From Lachnospiraceae bacterium NC2004 (GTDB lineage: Bacteria; Bacillota; Clostridia; Lachnospirales; Lachnospiraceae), in contig JHXB01000001.1 in NCBI GenBank assembly GCA_000621905.1, positions 310,001-374,000 on the forward strand: a stretch of 64,000 nt of DNA. The letters are read 5' to 3'. Under the pieces are notes generated by a model. That model was given only the letters and a program-made list of their open reading frames with translations, did not search any database and was not told the DNA's origin. Position numbers and translations under genes: made by a program. Positions 17,946 to 26,881 of this stretch are shown piece after piece. The stretch's first letter is position 1. Every line of letters begins with the position of its first letter.

Positions 17946-18662
17946 ATGTATACTGCATATACAGTTGATGATGACTATTTAATGCTCGAAGAAATGAAAG
18001 ATTTTGTTCCGTGGCAGGAGCATGGTTTCGAACTGATAGGAAGTGCTACAGATCCTTTAACAGCTTTAGATGAGGTTACAGATCTTAAGCCGGATGTTAT
18101 ATTTGTTGATCTTAAGCTTCCTAGAATTGATGGTAACAAGTTTATAGAGAAAGTTCATGAACTTGGGATGAACCCTGTATTTGTTATGGTTAGTGGCTAC
18201 GACGATTTTGAGGGAGTCAGAACTTTCTTTAAGCAGAATGGGTTTGATTATATTTTGAAGCCCATTGATTCTGAAGATATCGGAATTGTGCTTAGAAAGA
18301 TACACTCCAAGCTTTCTGCCAACGATTATATTGACGATGAGACTACCGACAATCCTATTTTTAATAGGCTTATTTTGTATGTCAAAGACAATTATACCAA
18401 CAATATCAGTTTAGATGATCTTTCTAAAGAGTTTGGATACAATCGCAACTATATATGCAATATGTTTTCTAAATATCTTAATACATCATTTTCTAAATAT
18501 GTGACCAAGCTTAGAATGGAGAAGGCTGTTGATTTGTTAAATGACAACTTACTCATGAAGAAAGAGATAGCTAATAAGCTTGGCTACAAGGATTATTATC
18601 ATTTTTATAAAGTCTTTAAAGAATACTTTGGGTATGCGCCCGGTAAGCATAACAGCAATTGA
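17946..18662 (+). CDS. Response regulator with AraC-type DNA-binding domain (YesN family)
   Basis: A 238-residue protein. Residues 1-120 form a receiver domain: acidic residues DDDY near the N-terminus, the phosphorylatable Asp in VIFVDLKLPRIDG, and the conserved Lys in DYILKPID. Residues about 140-236 form an AraC/XylS double helix-turn-helix ending in KEIANKLGYKDYYHFYKVFKEYFGYAPG. The partner histidine kinase follows 28 bases later. In Firmicutes such pairs often control sugar uptake or wall-related genes; no transporter lies nearby, so the target is unknown. AAGGAG precedes the ATG. Confidence 0.92.
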   Translation: MYTAYTVDDDYLMLEEMKDFVPWQEHGFELIGSATDPLTALDEVTDLKPDVIFVDLKLPRIDGNKFIEKVHELGMNPVFVMVSGYDDFEGVRTFFKQNGFDYILKPIDSEDIGIVLRKIHSKLSANDYIDDETTDNPIFNRLILYVKDNYTNNISLDDLSKEFGYNRNYICNMFSKYLNTSFSKYVTKLRMEKAVDLLNDNLLMKKEIANKLGYKDYYHFYKVFKEYFGYAPGKHNSN

Positions 18663-18690
18663 TTTATTGGTTTAACAGGAGTTTATATAT

Positions 18691-20214
18691 ATGGCTAAGA
18701 AGAGGTTTATGCTTGGGCAGGGTACTAAGCTTATTCTGTTTCTTTCGCTGCTTGAGATGATTATTCTCTGGGTTGGTTTTTATTTCATTACTATCAGCGT
18801 TTTTAAAGCAGGTGTCGAGAAACAGGTTAAAGTTATTTCTAATGTTATAATATCAGAGGTTGAAGACAGAATTTCCTTTTTTTACGATGAGACTGCAACT
18901 TTGGCTAATAATAAAGAGATTATTAATGCGGTTGGTTGTTCTGATTCTGAGTCTTTTTATTCTTCTTGTGCAAATGTAGACAAATTCGCCAATACCCTGG
19001 CATTTGAAAAAACTGCGATTGAAAGCGCGGTTATATTCAATCCTAAAGGACTTAGTTACAGATTTATAGGCGATATTCCTGGTTTTACTCTTGATTCCAT
19101 ATACGAACAGATTACTTCAATGGATAGTCACTATATAATTGTTGAAATGAAAGGACATCTATACCTTGGTGTATGTGAAACTATTGATAATATAAATGGA
19201 ACTAAGGGGTACCTGGTTACATTTATGAACCAGGCCAATATTGAGAGTATATTTGATAATTATAAAGACATTTCTAATTTTGGCGTTATTATGGTAAATG
19301 ACGATATTGTGTTTGCAAGTAACAAATACAAAGGTTATAACGATATTAAGCAGATTAAAAGACATGCCAAGTTTATTGATGAGAAAGAGATAGCGGATAC
19401 GGGATGCACTTTTTTCGCGTACAGTGACAGCATTTTGCCTGATGGTATGAGATTGTTCTTTGGAGTTTCTCTTGTTATTACGATTATGATTTTTGCTATG
19501 ATAATTATATCATTTGCAAGCAGAATGAGTAGGGCCTATGTTAGGATGCAGGTTAAAGACCTGCAGATTAAGAAGGAGGAGAATTACTTGTTTCTTCTTA
19601 AGAAGCAGATTAATGCGCATTTTACGGTTAATACGCTTAGTGCTGTAAGAACTCTCATAAAAAAAGGAGAGTTGGAGGAAGCAGGGGAGATTAGTGATGG
19701 TCTGTCATTCCTGCTTAGATATGCCAATGCCGGTGAAGAGAATATAGATCTTATGGAGGAATTGTTTACCCTTGACAGATACGCAGGAATAATGAAGATA
19801 AGATATCCAGGTAAGTTTAAGCTTTTGATTGAACCTGATGAGGAGTGCGAGAATGTATGCATTCCGAGAATGCTTCTTCAGCCTATCTTAGAAAATGCTA
19901 TTGTTCATGGATTGGCTTCTAATAACGGTACGATAAGGATTTTGGCGTCTGCCGGAGAGGATACTGTTATTAAGATTATGGATACCGGGTGTGGTATTGA
20001 AAAGGAGGCTCTTAAAGAGCTGAATTTAAAGCTTGACAGTGCTGCAAGTGATGATGAGATTGACGATGGTATAGAAGAGCACGGTAAGGCGCTTATTAAC
20101 ATTCAAAAGAGGATATACATGCTTTTCGGTGAAGGGTATGGAGTTACTGTAGAGTCTGTTGTGGATGAGTGGACAACGGTTACTGTTACGCTTCCTAGCA
20201 TACCTAATGAGTAG
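18691..20214 (+). CDS. Sensor histidine kinase, YesM/LytS-like
   Basis: A 507-residue membrane kinase. A first membrane helix (about residues 10-35) and a second (about 250-275) bracket an extracellular sensor region of about 210 residues, probably a dCache-like domain. The His_kinase (PF06580) segment reads LLKKQINAHFTVNTLSAVR, where most relatives have QINPHFLYNTL; the phospho-accepting His is kept but neighbouring residues differ. The HATPase domain has LENAIVHG and DTGCGI. No clear HAMP domain is seen. It forms a two-gene operon with the AraC-type regulator. Confidence 0.9.
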   Translation: MAKKRFMLGQGTKLILFLSLLEMIILWVGFYFITISVFKAGVEKQVKVISNVIISEVEDRISFFYDETATLANNKEIINAVGCSDSESFYSSCANVDKFANTLAFEKTAIESAVIFNPKGLSYRFIGDIPGFTLDSIYEQITSMDSHYIIVEMKGHLYLGVCETIDNINGTKGYLVTFMNQANIESIFDNYKDISNFGVIMVNDDIVFASNKYKGYNDIKQIKRHAKFIDEKEIADTGCTFFAYSDSILPDGMRLFFGVSLVITIMIFAMIIISFASRMSRAYVRMQVKDLQIKKEENYLFLLKKQINAHFTVNTLSAVRTLIKKGELEEAGEISDGLSFLLRYANAGEENIDLMEELFTLDRYAGIMKIRYPGKFKLLIEPDEECENVCIPRMLLQPILENAIVHGLASNNGTIRILASAGEDTVIKIMDTGCGIEKEALKELNLKLDSAASDDEIDDGIEEHGKALINIQKRIYMLFGEGYGVTVESVVDEWTTVTVTLPSIPNE

Positions 20215-20221
20215 AATCTTT

Positions 20222-20442
20222 ATACCAGTCGGTATACTAATGTGTCGAATATTTGGGTATAATGTGAAAATGATATATGTATATCGTAATATTGTATATT
20301 TAAAAAACTCCTCGTAAATCATATAATTATACTTGGTTAATGGTAATGAGCGTTAATCATTTTGAAAAAGGCTATTATATTAGGGGAGTTTTATAATAGA
20401 TTACGACTGATTTGGATACCTCCAGATCAGTCGTATTTTTTT
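20222..20442 (+). other. Structured intergenic region, possible small RNA
   Basis: Between the kinase and aroA, 293 bases hold no credible ORF. They contain a hairpin ATACC-AGTC-GGTAT (20222-20235), a TATAAT at 20258-20263 without a convincing -35, a long-range pair AAAACTCC near 20310 with GGAGTTTT near 20385, an internal GGTTAA/TTAATC hairpin near 20335-20360, and a strong terminator at 20402-20442. This could be an unassigned structured RNA of about 170 bases, or just the 3' UTR of the kinase gene. Confidence 0.35.
20402..20442 (+). terminator. Strong + strand terminator downstream of the two-component operon
   Basis: TACGACTGATTTGG (20402-20415) pairs with CCAGATCAGTCGTA (20422-20435), with one G-T pair, and is followed by TTTTTTT. 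Confidence 0.88.
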
Positions 20443-20458
20443 GTCATTCGTATTTTTT

Positions 20459-20507
20459 ATGTCATTCTGAGCGAAGCGAAGAATCTTTGACCTTCGAAGA
20501 AGGTCAA
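20459..20507. repeat. Dispersed GTCATTCTGAG-type repeat with hairpin (copy 1)
   Basis: The element starts TGTCATTCTGAGCGAAGC, runs through GAAGAATCTTTG, and ends in the perfect hairpin TTGACCTTC-GAA-GAAGGTCAA (20487-20507), which abuts the aroA stop codon. A related element is at 35408-35473. Similar sequences are a familiar class of dispersed palindromic repeat in many bacterial genomes. Here the hairpin may also serve as the 3' end of aroA mRNA. Confidence 0.6.
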
Positions 20508-21788
20508 TTACTTCTTGAGTTTTTCAAGATCTTTATAAAATTCAGGATAAGAGATATTCACGCAGTCACCATCAATGAGTGTGGTGACGCCGTCCGCGTT
20601 TAATCCTGCGATTGCAAATGTCATCGCTATTCTGTGATCCTTCTTGGTATCTATAACAGCGCCTTTAAGAGGGCATGGGCCATGAATTATCATACCATCC
20701 TCGGTGGCTTCTACATTTGCACCCATAGCGGTTAAATTGTCCACCATTACAGATATTCTGTCTGATTCCTTGACTTTTAACTCTGCTGCGTCCTTTATTA
20801 CTGTGTCTCCCTCAGCAAAGCAGGCCAGCAATGCCATAGTAGGAAGCTCATCAATCAACCTTGGAATCACGCTTCCACCGATTGTTGTTGCTTTAAGGTC
20901 GCTTGTCTTGACTGTGATATCGCCGACAGGCTCGCCGCCACTTTCTCTCATGTTATCTATTGTGATTGAACCGCCCATTGCTTTTACTACTTCAATTATT
21001 CCGTCTCTTGTCGGGTTGAGCCCTACATTCTTTATTGTTATTTCTGAATCCGGTGTTATAAGTCCTGCTACCACGAAGTAGACGGCTGACGATATATCGC
21101 CCGGAACAGTTATGTGCTGCGCATTAAGCTCGGTTGCAGGTTTAACTGTTGCGGTTTTGCCTTCAGATGTGATATCTGCTCCAAATCCTTTAAGCATAAG
21201 CTCTGTATGGTTTCTTGATAATTCAGGCTCGATTACACTGGTGACAGAGTCAGCATAAAGTCCTGCAAGCAAAATACTTGATTTAACCTGCGCAGACGCG
21301 ACAGGAGAGTTGTAAGTTATGCCATGTAAGGCTGATGGATTGATTTTAAGCGGCGCACAGTCATTACCCTTTATACTTGTAATATCTGCGCCCATCTGAC
21401 ACAAAGGTGTCATTATACGCTTCATAGGACGGCGTCTTATGGATTCGTCTCCGTCTAGGGTTGTGCTAAACTTTTGTCCGCTTAAGATTCCTGATATAAG
21501 TCTTGTTGTTGTGCCTGAATTGCCTGCGTACAACACTTTATCAGGCTCTTTAAGGCCGTGAAGACCGCTTCCGTTTACAATAACGTTGTTGCCTTCATTT
21601 ACGGTGATATCAACACCCATAAGCCTGAAACAGTCTATTGTCGAGAGACAGTCTGCTCCCATAAGAAAGTTATCGATCTTAGTCGTTCCTTTGGCTATTG
21701 ATCCGAACATGACTGCTCTATGTGAAATGCTTTTATCACCCGGAACAGTTACCTCACCACGAAGATGATTGACTCTTTTAAATTCCAT
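20508..21788 (-). CDS. aroA: 3-phosphoshikimate 1-carboxyvinyltransferase (EPSP synthase)
   Basis: A 426-residue shikimate-pathway enzyme that joins phosphoenolpyruvate and shikimate 3-phosphate. Motifs: PGDKSISHRAVMFGSIAKGT near the N-terminus, YAGNSGTTTRLISG, RRPMKRIMTPL, and LKVKESDRISVM followed by DHRIAMTFAIAGL. The frame runs open for 24 more codons upstream, but the start at 21788 matches the family and has AGGCGG before it. It is the only confident - strand gene in the window and has its own promoter. The shikimate-pathway enzyme AroF is encoded at 37.8 kb, not in the same operon. Confidence 0.97.
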   Translation of the reverse strand: MEFKRVNHLRGEVTVPGDKSISHRAVMFGSIAKGTTKIDNFLMGADCLSTIDCFRLMGVDITVNEGNNVIVNGSGLHGLKEPDKVLYAGNSGTTTRLISGILSGQKFSTTLDGDESIRRRPMKRIMTPLCQMGADITSIKGNDCAPLKINPSALHGITYNSPVASAQVKSSILLAGLYADSVTSVIEPELSRNHTELMLKGFGADITSEGKTATVKPATELNAQHITVPGDISSAVYFVVAGLITPDSEITIKNVGLNPTRDGIIEVVKAMGGSITIDNMRESGGEPVGDITVKTSDLKATTIGGSVIPRLIDELPTMALLACFAEGDTVIKDAAELKVKESDRISVMVDNLTAMGANVEATEDGMIIHGPCPLKGAVIDTKKDHRIAMTFAIAGLNADGVTTLIDGDCVNISYPEFYKDLEKLKK

Positions 21789-21818
21789 AATTATACCGCC
21801 TTTTAAACATTTTCCCCT

Positions 21819-21847
21819 ATAATAGCAAATGTTTCGGGTAGTGTAAA
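21819..21847 (-). promoter_or_regulatory. Promoter for aroA
   Basis: On the - strand TTTACA (21847-21842) and TATTAT (21824-21819) are spaced by 17 bases, about 30 bases before the aroA start. It is back to back with a promoter for the + strand gene. Confidence 0.75.
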
Positions 21848-21868
21848 GTATCTTAATCAAGCTCGCAC

Positions 21869-21897
21869 TTGATGTATATTTACTTTTATAGTATAAT
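21869..21897 (+). promoter_or_regulatory. Promoter for the HD hydrolase-fhs transcript
   Basis: TTGATG at 21869-21874, a 17-base spacer, and TATAAT at 21892-21897. It is divergent from the aroA promoter. Confidence 0.75.
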
Positions 21898-21935
21898 TCT
21901 TTGTGGTTTTTATAATGTCAATAAGGAGTTATTCT

Positions 21936-22475
21936 ATGTTAAATGAAGCTATCATTTACGCAACAACGATGCACGATGGGCAGAAGAGGAAGGCTACAGA
22001 CATCCCGTATATTGTTCACCCACTTGAATGCGTTGCAATTGCATCCCGGATGACATCTGACGAAGAGATGCTTGCGGCTGCGGCCTTGCATGATACTGTT
22101 GAGGACTGCAAGAGCAAGGGAGTTACGATTGACGAGATTAGAGAGCGCTTTGGAGAGCGTGTAGCACATTTTGTGTCGCATGAGTCTGAGGACAAGTCTA
22201 AGACGTGGATTGAGAGAAAGCGGGCAACTGTTGAAGCGCTTAAGCATTCCACCAAGGAAGAGTGCATACTGGTGTTGGCTGATAAGCTTTCTAACATGAG
22301 GTCTGTCGAGCACGACTACAGCATTCATGGAGATAAGCTTTGGGAGCGGTTTAACATGAAGGATAAGGAGACGATTGGTTGGTATTATCGTTCCATTATG
22401 GAGGCGATAAGCGACAAAGTTTCCGAATTTGAGGCGTTTGACGAGTATAAGAGACTTATAGATAAAGTATTTTAA
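21936..22475 (+). CDS. HD-domain hydrolase, MESH1-like (SpoT-type hydrolase only)
   Basis: A 179-residue stand-alone HD protein resembling the hydrolase half of RelA/SpoT and the MESH1 family: [41 protein letters not shown] (the HD pair with the ED of this family), and [16 protein letters not shown]. No synthetase or regulatory domain is present. Related proteins hydrolyse (p)ppGpp or NADPH. The frame opens at 21903, but ATG 21936 has AAGGAG 7 bases before it and fits the family. fhs follows after 22 bases. Confidence 0.85.
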   Translation: MLNEAIIYATTMHDGQKRKATDIPYIVHPLECVAIASRMTSDEEMLAAAALHDTVEDCKSKGVTIDEIRERFGERVAHFVSHESEDKSKTWIERKRATVEALKHSTKEECILVLADKLSNMRSVEHDYSIHGDKLWERFNMKDKETIGWYYRSIMEAISDKVSEFEAFDEYKRLIDKVF

Positions 22476-22497
22476 TAAGATTTTGGAGGATGTAACT

Positions 22498-24165
22498 ATG
22501 AAGAGTGATATTGAAATCGCACAGGAAGCTGAACTTAAACACATTAGGGAGGTAGCGGATACTCTTGATATCAAGGAAGATGAGCTTGAGTTTTATGGCA
22601 AGTATAAGGCTAAGCTTTCCGATGAGTTGATTGACCGAGTTAAGTCAAATGAAGACGGCAAGCTTGTTTTAGTAACAGCTATCAATCCAACTCCGGCAGG
22701 AGAGGGTAAGACTACCGTAACTGTAGGTTTAGGAGAAGCACTTCACAAGATGGGTAAGAAGTCTGTTATTGCTCTTCGTGAGCCTTCGCTCGGACCATGT
22801 TTTGGAATCAAGGGTGGTGCTGCAGGTGGCGGTATGGCTCAGGTTATTCCTATGGAAGATTTGAATCTTCATTTTACAGGTGATTTTCATGCAATCACTT
22901 CAGCTAACAACCTTTTAGCTGCTATGCTTGACAATCATCTTCATCAGGGCAATGAGTTAAGAATCAATCCTAAGCAGATTGTATGGAAGAGATGTCTTGA
23001 TATGAACGACAGAGCTTTAAGAAACATTGTTGTCGGCATGGGTAGCAAGATGGATGGAGTTGTTAGAGAGGATCATTTTCAGATTTCTGTTGCATCTGAG
23101 ATTATGGCTATTCTCTGCCTTGCTGAGGATATGCATGATCTTAAGGACAGACTCTCTAAGATTATTGTTGCTTATGACTATGACGGTAACCCTGTTACCG
23201 CTAAAGACCTTAAGGCTGTGGGTTCTATGGCAGCTTTATTAAAGGATGCAATCAAGCCTAACATTATTCAGACATTAGAGCATTCGCCTGCTATCGTGCA
23301 TGGAGGACCATTTGCCAATATCGCTCATGGTTGTAACTCAGTAAGAGCAACCAAGACAGCGCTTAAGCTCGCTGATATAGTAGTAACGGAAGCCGGTTTT
23401 GGTGCAGATCTTGGAGCAGAGAAGTTCTTAGATATCAAATGTAGAAAAGCCAACTTAAATCCTGCATGTATCGTACTTGTTGCGACTGTAAGAGCGTTAA
23501 AATACAATGGTGGTGTTGCTAAGGCAGATTTAAGCAATGAGAACCTTGATGCGTTAAAGGCAGGAATAGTGAATCTTGAGAAGCATATCGAGAATCTTCA
23601 GTACTATGGAGTTCCTGTTGTAGTTACATTGAATAAATTTATCACAGATACAGATGCAGAGCTTGATTATATCAAGAATTTCTGCGAGGAGAGAGGCTGT
23701 GAGTTCGCACTTTGTGAAGTGTGGGAGCATGGCGGTGAAGGTGGAATTGACCTTGCCAATAAGGTTCTTACATCTATTGAGAAGGGTAGCGACTTTAAGG
23801 TGCTTTATCCTGACGATATGAGTCTTGAAGATAAGATTTCAACTATTGCCACTAAGATATACGGTGCTGCTAAGGTTACTTATTCACCTGCAGCCAAGAG
23901 AACTCTTGACAATCTTCAGAATACCGGATTCGGCAATCTTCCTGTATGTATGGCTAAGACTCAGTATTCGCTTTCTGATGATCCTAAGAAGTTAGGTCGT
24001 CCTACCGGATACGAGATTAATGTCAGAGATTGCTATGTGAGCGCAGGTGCAGGATTTGTCGTTGTTATTACCGGTAGCATTATGACTATGCCCGGACTTC
24101 CTAAGGTTCCTGCAGCACATGGAATTGATGTCAATGATGATGGCGTTATAACAGGATTATTCTAG
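22498..24165 (+). CDS. fhs: Formate--tetrahydrofolate ligase
   Basis: A 555-residue ATP-dependent enzyme making 10-formyl-THF, central to one-carbon metabolism in Clostridia. The P-loop-like segment is [15 protein letters not shown]; conserved stretches include [38 protein letters not shown], and [18 protein letters not shown]. The length is standard (about 555). The start is ATG 22498, as TTG 22483 lies within the GGAGG Shine-Dalgarno. Other folate one-carbon genes are not in the window. A formate/nitrite channel is encoded at 36.9 kb. Confidence 0.97.
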   Translation: MKSDIEIAQEAELKHIREVADTLDIKEDELEFYGKYKAKLSDELIDRVKSNEDGKLVLVTAINPTPAGEGKTTVTVGLGEALHKMGKKSVIALREPSLGPCFGIKGGAAGGGMAQVIPMEDLNLHFTGDFHAITSANNLLAAMLDNHLHQGNELRINPKQIVWKRCLDMNDRALRNIVVGMGSKMDGVVREDHFQISVASEIMAILCLAEDMHDLKDRLSKIIVAYDYDGNPVTAKDLKAVGSMAALLKDAIKPNIIQTLEHSPAIVHGGPFANIAHGCNSVRATKTALKLADIVVTEAGFGADLGAEKFLDIKCRKANLNPACIVLVATVRALKYNGGVAKADLSNENLDALKAGIVNLEKHIENLQYYGVPVVVTLNKFITDTDAELDYIKNFCEERGCEFALCEVWEHGGEGGIDLANKVLTSIEKGSDFKVLYPDDMSLEDKISTIATKIYGAAKVTYSPAAKRTLDNLQNTGFGNLPVCMAKTQYSLSDDPKKLGRPTGYEINVRDCYVSAGAGFVVVITGSIMTMPGLPKVPAAHGIDVNDDGVITGLF

Positions 24166-24174
24166 GGGTAACAT

Positions 24175-25506
24175 ATGGCAGATATTTTATTTATTTCCCT
24201 CGGATGCGAGAAGAACCTTTGTGACAGTGAGGTTATGTTGGGACTTTTAGCTGAGGCGGGACATAAGGTGGTTGATGATGAGACCAAGGCTGATGTTATT
24301 GTCATCAATACCTGTTCATTTATACATGATGCCAAGGTCGAGAGTATTGATACCATTTTAGAGATGGCGGAATTAAAGAAGACGGGCAAGCTTAAAGCTC
24401 TAGTGGTTACGGGATGCTTATCTGAGAGATATAAAGACGAGATATTGTCAGAACTTCCTGAGGTTGATGCGATTGTCGGTGCAAGTTCTTACGATGCTAT
24501 TGTGGAAGCTGTTGACGGTGCGTTAGAAGGTAAGCTTCCGGTTATCGATAAGGGAGTTGATTACACTCCGGCTTACACAGCTAAGAGGATGCTTTCTACT
24601 CCGCCGTATATGGCTTATCTTAAGATTGCTGAAGGATGTAACAAGAGGTGCACATACTGTGCGATTCCTGCAATCAGAGGGCATTACAGAAGTGAGCGGA
24701 TGGAGAACTTGGTCGATCAGGCTGAAAGACTTGCTAAGGACGGAGTTGTTGAGCTTACTTTGGTTGCTCAGGAGACTACTCTTTACGGTGTTGACATTTA
24801 TGGCAAGAAGATGTTACCGGAACTGTTGAGAAAGCTTGCTGCAATTGATGGAATAGAGTGGATTAGAGTTCTTTATTGTTATCCTGAGGAGATTACTAAC
24901 GAATTGATTGATGTTATGGCTGATGAACCTAAGATTTGTCATTACATCGATATGCCTATTCAGCATTCGGAGGATTCTGTTCTTTCTCGTATGGGAAGAA
25001 GAACCAACAAAGAAGAACTTGTTAAGGCTATCTCGGCTTTAAGAGAGAAGATTCCTGATATAACAATAAGAACTACGCTTATTACCGGATTCCCAGGCGA
25101 GACCGAGGAAGAATATGAGAGTATGTACAGGTTCGTCAACGAGATGGAGTTTGACAGACTTGGTGTGTTTAGTTACTCACCTGAAGAGGGCACTAAAGCA
25201 TTTGACATGCCTGATCAGATTGATGACTCTGTTAAGGAGAGCAGAAGAGATGAGCTTATGGAGCTTCAGCAGGCTATTTCCTATGAGAGAGATGAGAAGC
25301 TTGTAGGCAAGACTTTTAAGGTGTTGGTTGAAGGGTATCTCTATGAGGACGATATCTACACAGGAAGAACTTATATGGATACCGCAGACATCGATGGCAA
25401 GGTGTTCTTTACTTCGGAGGAAGAGTTGATTTCGGGCACATTTGTAAATGTTAAGATAACCGATTTTAAGGAATATGACTTGATTGGTGAGATTATATAT
25501 GATTGA
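24175..25506 (+). CDS. rimO: Ribosomal protein S12 methylthiotransferase
   Basis: A 443-residue radical-SAM methylthiotransferase that modifies an Asp of ribosomal protein uS12. The N-terminal UPF0004 domain has FISLGCEKNLCDSEVML and cluster cysteines including INTCSFIHDAK and GCLSERY. The radical-SAM motif CNKRCTYCAIP follows, and a C-terminal TRAM domain is present. The family start and length fit. It begins the conserved rimO-pgsA-cinA-recA-recX-rny stretch. Confidence 0.96.
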   Translation: MADILFISLGCEKNLCDSEVMLGLLAEAGHKVVDDETKADVIVINTCSFIHDAKVESIDTILEMAELKKTGKLKALVVTGCLSERYKDEILSELPEVDAIVGASSYDAIVEAVDGALEGKLPVIDKGVDYTPAYTAKRMLSTPPYMAYLKIAEGCNKRCTYCAIPAIRGHYRSERMENLVDQAERLAKDGVVELTLVAQETTLYGVDIYGKKMLPELLRKLAAIDGIEWIRVLYCYPEEITNELIDVMADEPKICHYIDMPIQHSEDSVLSRMGRRTNKEELVKAISALREKIPDITIRTTLITGFPGETEEEYESMYRFVNEMEFDRLGVFSYSPEEGTKAFDMPDQIDDSVKESRRDELMELQQAISYERDEKLVGKTFKVLVEGYLYEDDIYTGRTYMDTADIDGKVFFTSEEELISGTFVNVKITDFKEYDLIGEIIYD

Positions 25507-25530
25507 TAGTATAAGATATGGAGGCTTATT

Positions 25531-26121
25531 ATGAATTTACCTAACAAAATTACCATGGTAAGAGTTATATTGATACCATTCTTTGTAGTGTTTATGATTG
25601 TTCACTTCAATTTGTATGTGACAGATGCTACACCGTTTGTATCAAGCTGGGCTGCATGGGCGGCATTTATAACATTTGTTGCAGCATCACTTACCGATGC
25701 GTTAGATGGGCATATTGCCAGAAGCAGGGGATTGGTTACTGATTTTGGAAAGTTTGCGGATCCTTTAGCTGACAAGCTTTTGGTGACATCAGCGATGATT
25801 CTCTTTGTAGAGTACGGCAAGATTGCAGCATGGGTTGTAATAGTTATAATCGCCAGAGAGTTCATAATCAGCGGCTTCCGTATGATTGCAGCTGAGAAGG
25901 GTGTAGTTATAGCAGCAGGCTGGTGGGGTAAGGTTAAGACAGCAGTTACCATGGTAACTCTTGTATTCTTGCTCTTTGTTACTGCTATAGGTGCTAATGA
26001 CGGCAGCGGAACTGTTATATTCATAGTTGAGCAGGTGCTTATATACTTAAGCTGTTTCCTTACAATAATGTCGCTTATTGATTATCTTGTTCACAATAAG
26101 GGTGTAATTACCACATTCTAA
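25531..26121 (+). CDS. pgsA: CDP-diacylglycerol--glycerol-3-phosphate 3-phosphatidyltransferase
   Basis: A 196-residue membrane enzyme that makes phosphatidylglycerol phosphate. The CDP-alcohol phosphatidyltransferase motif DG-x2-AR-x8-G-x3-D-x3-D is clear in DALDGHIARSRG and DFGKFADPLADK. Several hydrophobic helices follow. GGAGG precedes the ATG. It uses CDP-diacylglycerol from CdsA at 5.8 kb; cardiolipin synthase at 54.0 kb uses its product after dephosphorylation. Confidence 0.95.
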   Translation: MNLPNKITMVRVILIPFFVVFMIVHFNLYVTDATPFVSSWAAWAAFITFVAASLTDALDGHIARSRGLVTDFGKFADPLADKLLVTSAMILFVEYGKIAAWVVIVIIAREFIISGFRMIAAEKGVVIAAGWWGKVKTAVTMVTLVFLLFVTAIGANDGSGTVIFIVEQVLIYLSCFLTIMSLIDYLVHNKGVITTF

Positions 26122-26132
26122 GGAGAGCAGAC

Positions 26133-26681
26133 ATGGATTCTTACAAGTTTGACGATTATATTGATGACTGCACGTTGGATAATGTTGGATTTGCTGACAT
26201 ATACGAAGAGAATGAAAAGCTTAGCTTTTACATTATCATGCAGCTAAGAGAGCTTAACGCCACGATATCATTTGCAGAAAGCTGTACAGGCGGACTTTTG
26301 GCAGCTACGCTGGTTGGCGTATCCGGTTCGTCAGATGTGTTTAACGAGAGTTTTGTAACATACGCCAATGAAGCTAAGGAAGAGCGTCTTAGTGTTCCTA
26401 ATGAGGTGCTTATGACTCATGGCGCAGTTTCAGAAGAGACAGCTAAATGTATGGCTATAGGCGTTTCAAACGCAGCTAAGAGCAACATTGGAGTAGGAAT
26501 TACCGGAATAGCGGGACCAACCGGGGGAACAGCTGATAAGCCCGTTGGGTTGGTTTATATTGGAGTTACGGTTGAAGGTAACACACATGTTACTAAGTGT
26601 AATTTTAGAGGAGACAGGCTTTCGGTAAGGCTTAAAGCTGTCAATAAGGCGCTTAAGATGATTTGCGATGAGATTAAATAA
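26133..26681 (+). CDS. pncC: CinA C-terminal-domain protein, nicotinamide-nucleotide amidohydrolase
   Basis: A 182-residue protein matching only the C-terminal (PncC) domain of CinA: ISFAESCTGGLLAATLVGVSG, ETAKCMAIGVS, and GITGIAGPTGGTADKPVGLV. The enzyme deamidates nicotinamide mononucleotide in NAD recycling. Full-length CinA has about 410 residues with an N-terminal MoaB-like domain; here a separate gene for that domain is not seen. An N-terminal extension of about 35 residues precedes the domain. Its place before recA is the usual one for cinA. Confidence 0.9.
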   Translation: MDSYKFDDYIDDCTLDNVGFADIYEENEKLSFYIIMQLRELNATISFAESCTGGLLAATLVGVSGSSDVFNESFVTYANEAKEERLSVPNEVLMTHGAVSEETAKCMAIGVSNAAKSNIGVGITGIAGPTGGTADKPVGLVYIGVTVEGNTHVTKCNFRGDRLSVRLKAVNKALKMICDEIK

Positions 26682-26690
26682 TTTTTTTCT

Positions 26691-26718
26691 TTTACTTTTT
26701 ATAATTGTATGTTATAAT
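26691..26718 (+). promoter_or_regulatory. Possible promoter in the cinA-recA gap
   Basis: TTTACT (26691-26696), a 16-base spacer and TATAAT (26713-26718). A transcript starting near 26725 would meet the terminator at 26746 almost at once, giving an RNA of about 65 bases. This is uncertain. Confidence 0.35.
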
Positions 26719-26745
26719 CCCATTTGGAATACTTTAAATAGGGCA

Positions 26746-26789
26746 TGCACATCTGTTTGAACTTTTTTCGAACAAATGTGCATATTTTT
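26746..26789 (+). terminator. Terminator between pncC and recA
   Basis: A 16-bp stem with one mismatch (26746-26761 with 26767-26782; TGCACAT...TTTGAA against TTCGAACAAATGTGCA) is followed by TATTTTTG. Confidence 0.85.
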
Positions 26790-26790
26790 G

Positions 26791-26819
26791 TTGACAAATG
26801 TTTTTAAAAGGTTTATTAT
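26791..26819 (+). promoter_or_regulatory. recA promoter
   Basis: A consensus -35 TTGACA (26791-26796), a 17-base spacer and TATTAT (26814-26819). It lies 60 bases before the recA ATG and 1 base after the terminator tail. Confidence 0.88.
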
Positions 26820-26831
26820 AGTATCAAGTTC

Positions 26832-26845
26832 CGAACAGAATTTCG
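26832..26845 (+). promoter_or_regulatory. Candidate degenerate LexA (SOS) box at recA
   Basis: CGAACAGAATTTCG matches 12 of 14 positions of the Gram-positive SOS box CGAACRNRYGTTYG and sits just downstream of the -10 element. A second 12/14 match is at 26769-26782, just before the -35 element, but it is part of the terminator stem. A LexA site at recA is expected, though these are imperfect matches. Confidence 0.45.
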
Positions 26846-26881
26846 GAGAGGGTACATTTTTATCAGTAAAGGAGATTGAAT

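Noticed and set aside
21789-21860. Longer AroA N-terminus on the - strand
   Set aside because: It includes the aroA promoter -10 element and lacks homology to EPSP synthases; AGGCGG precedes the shorter start.
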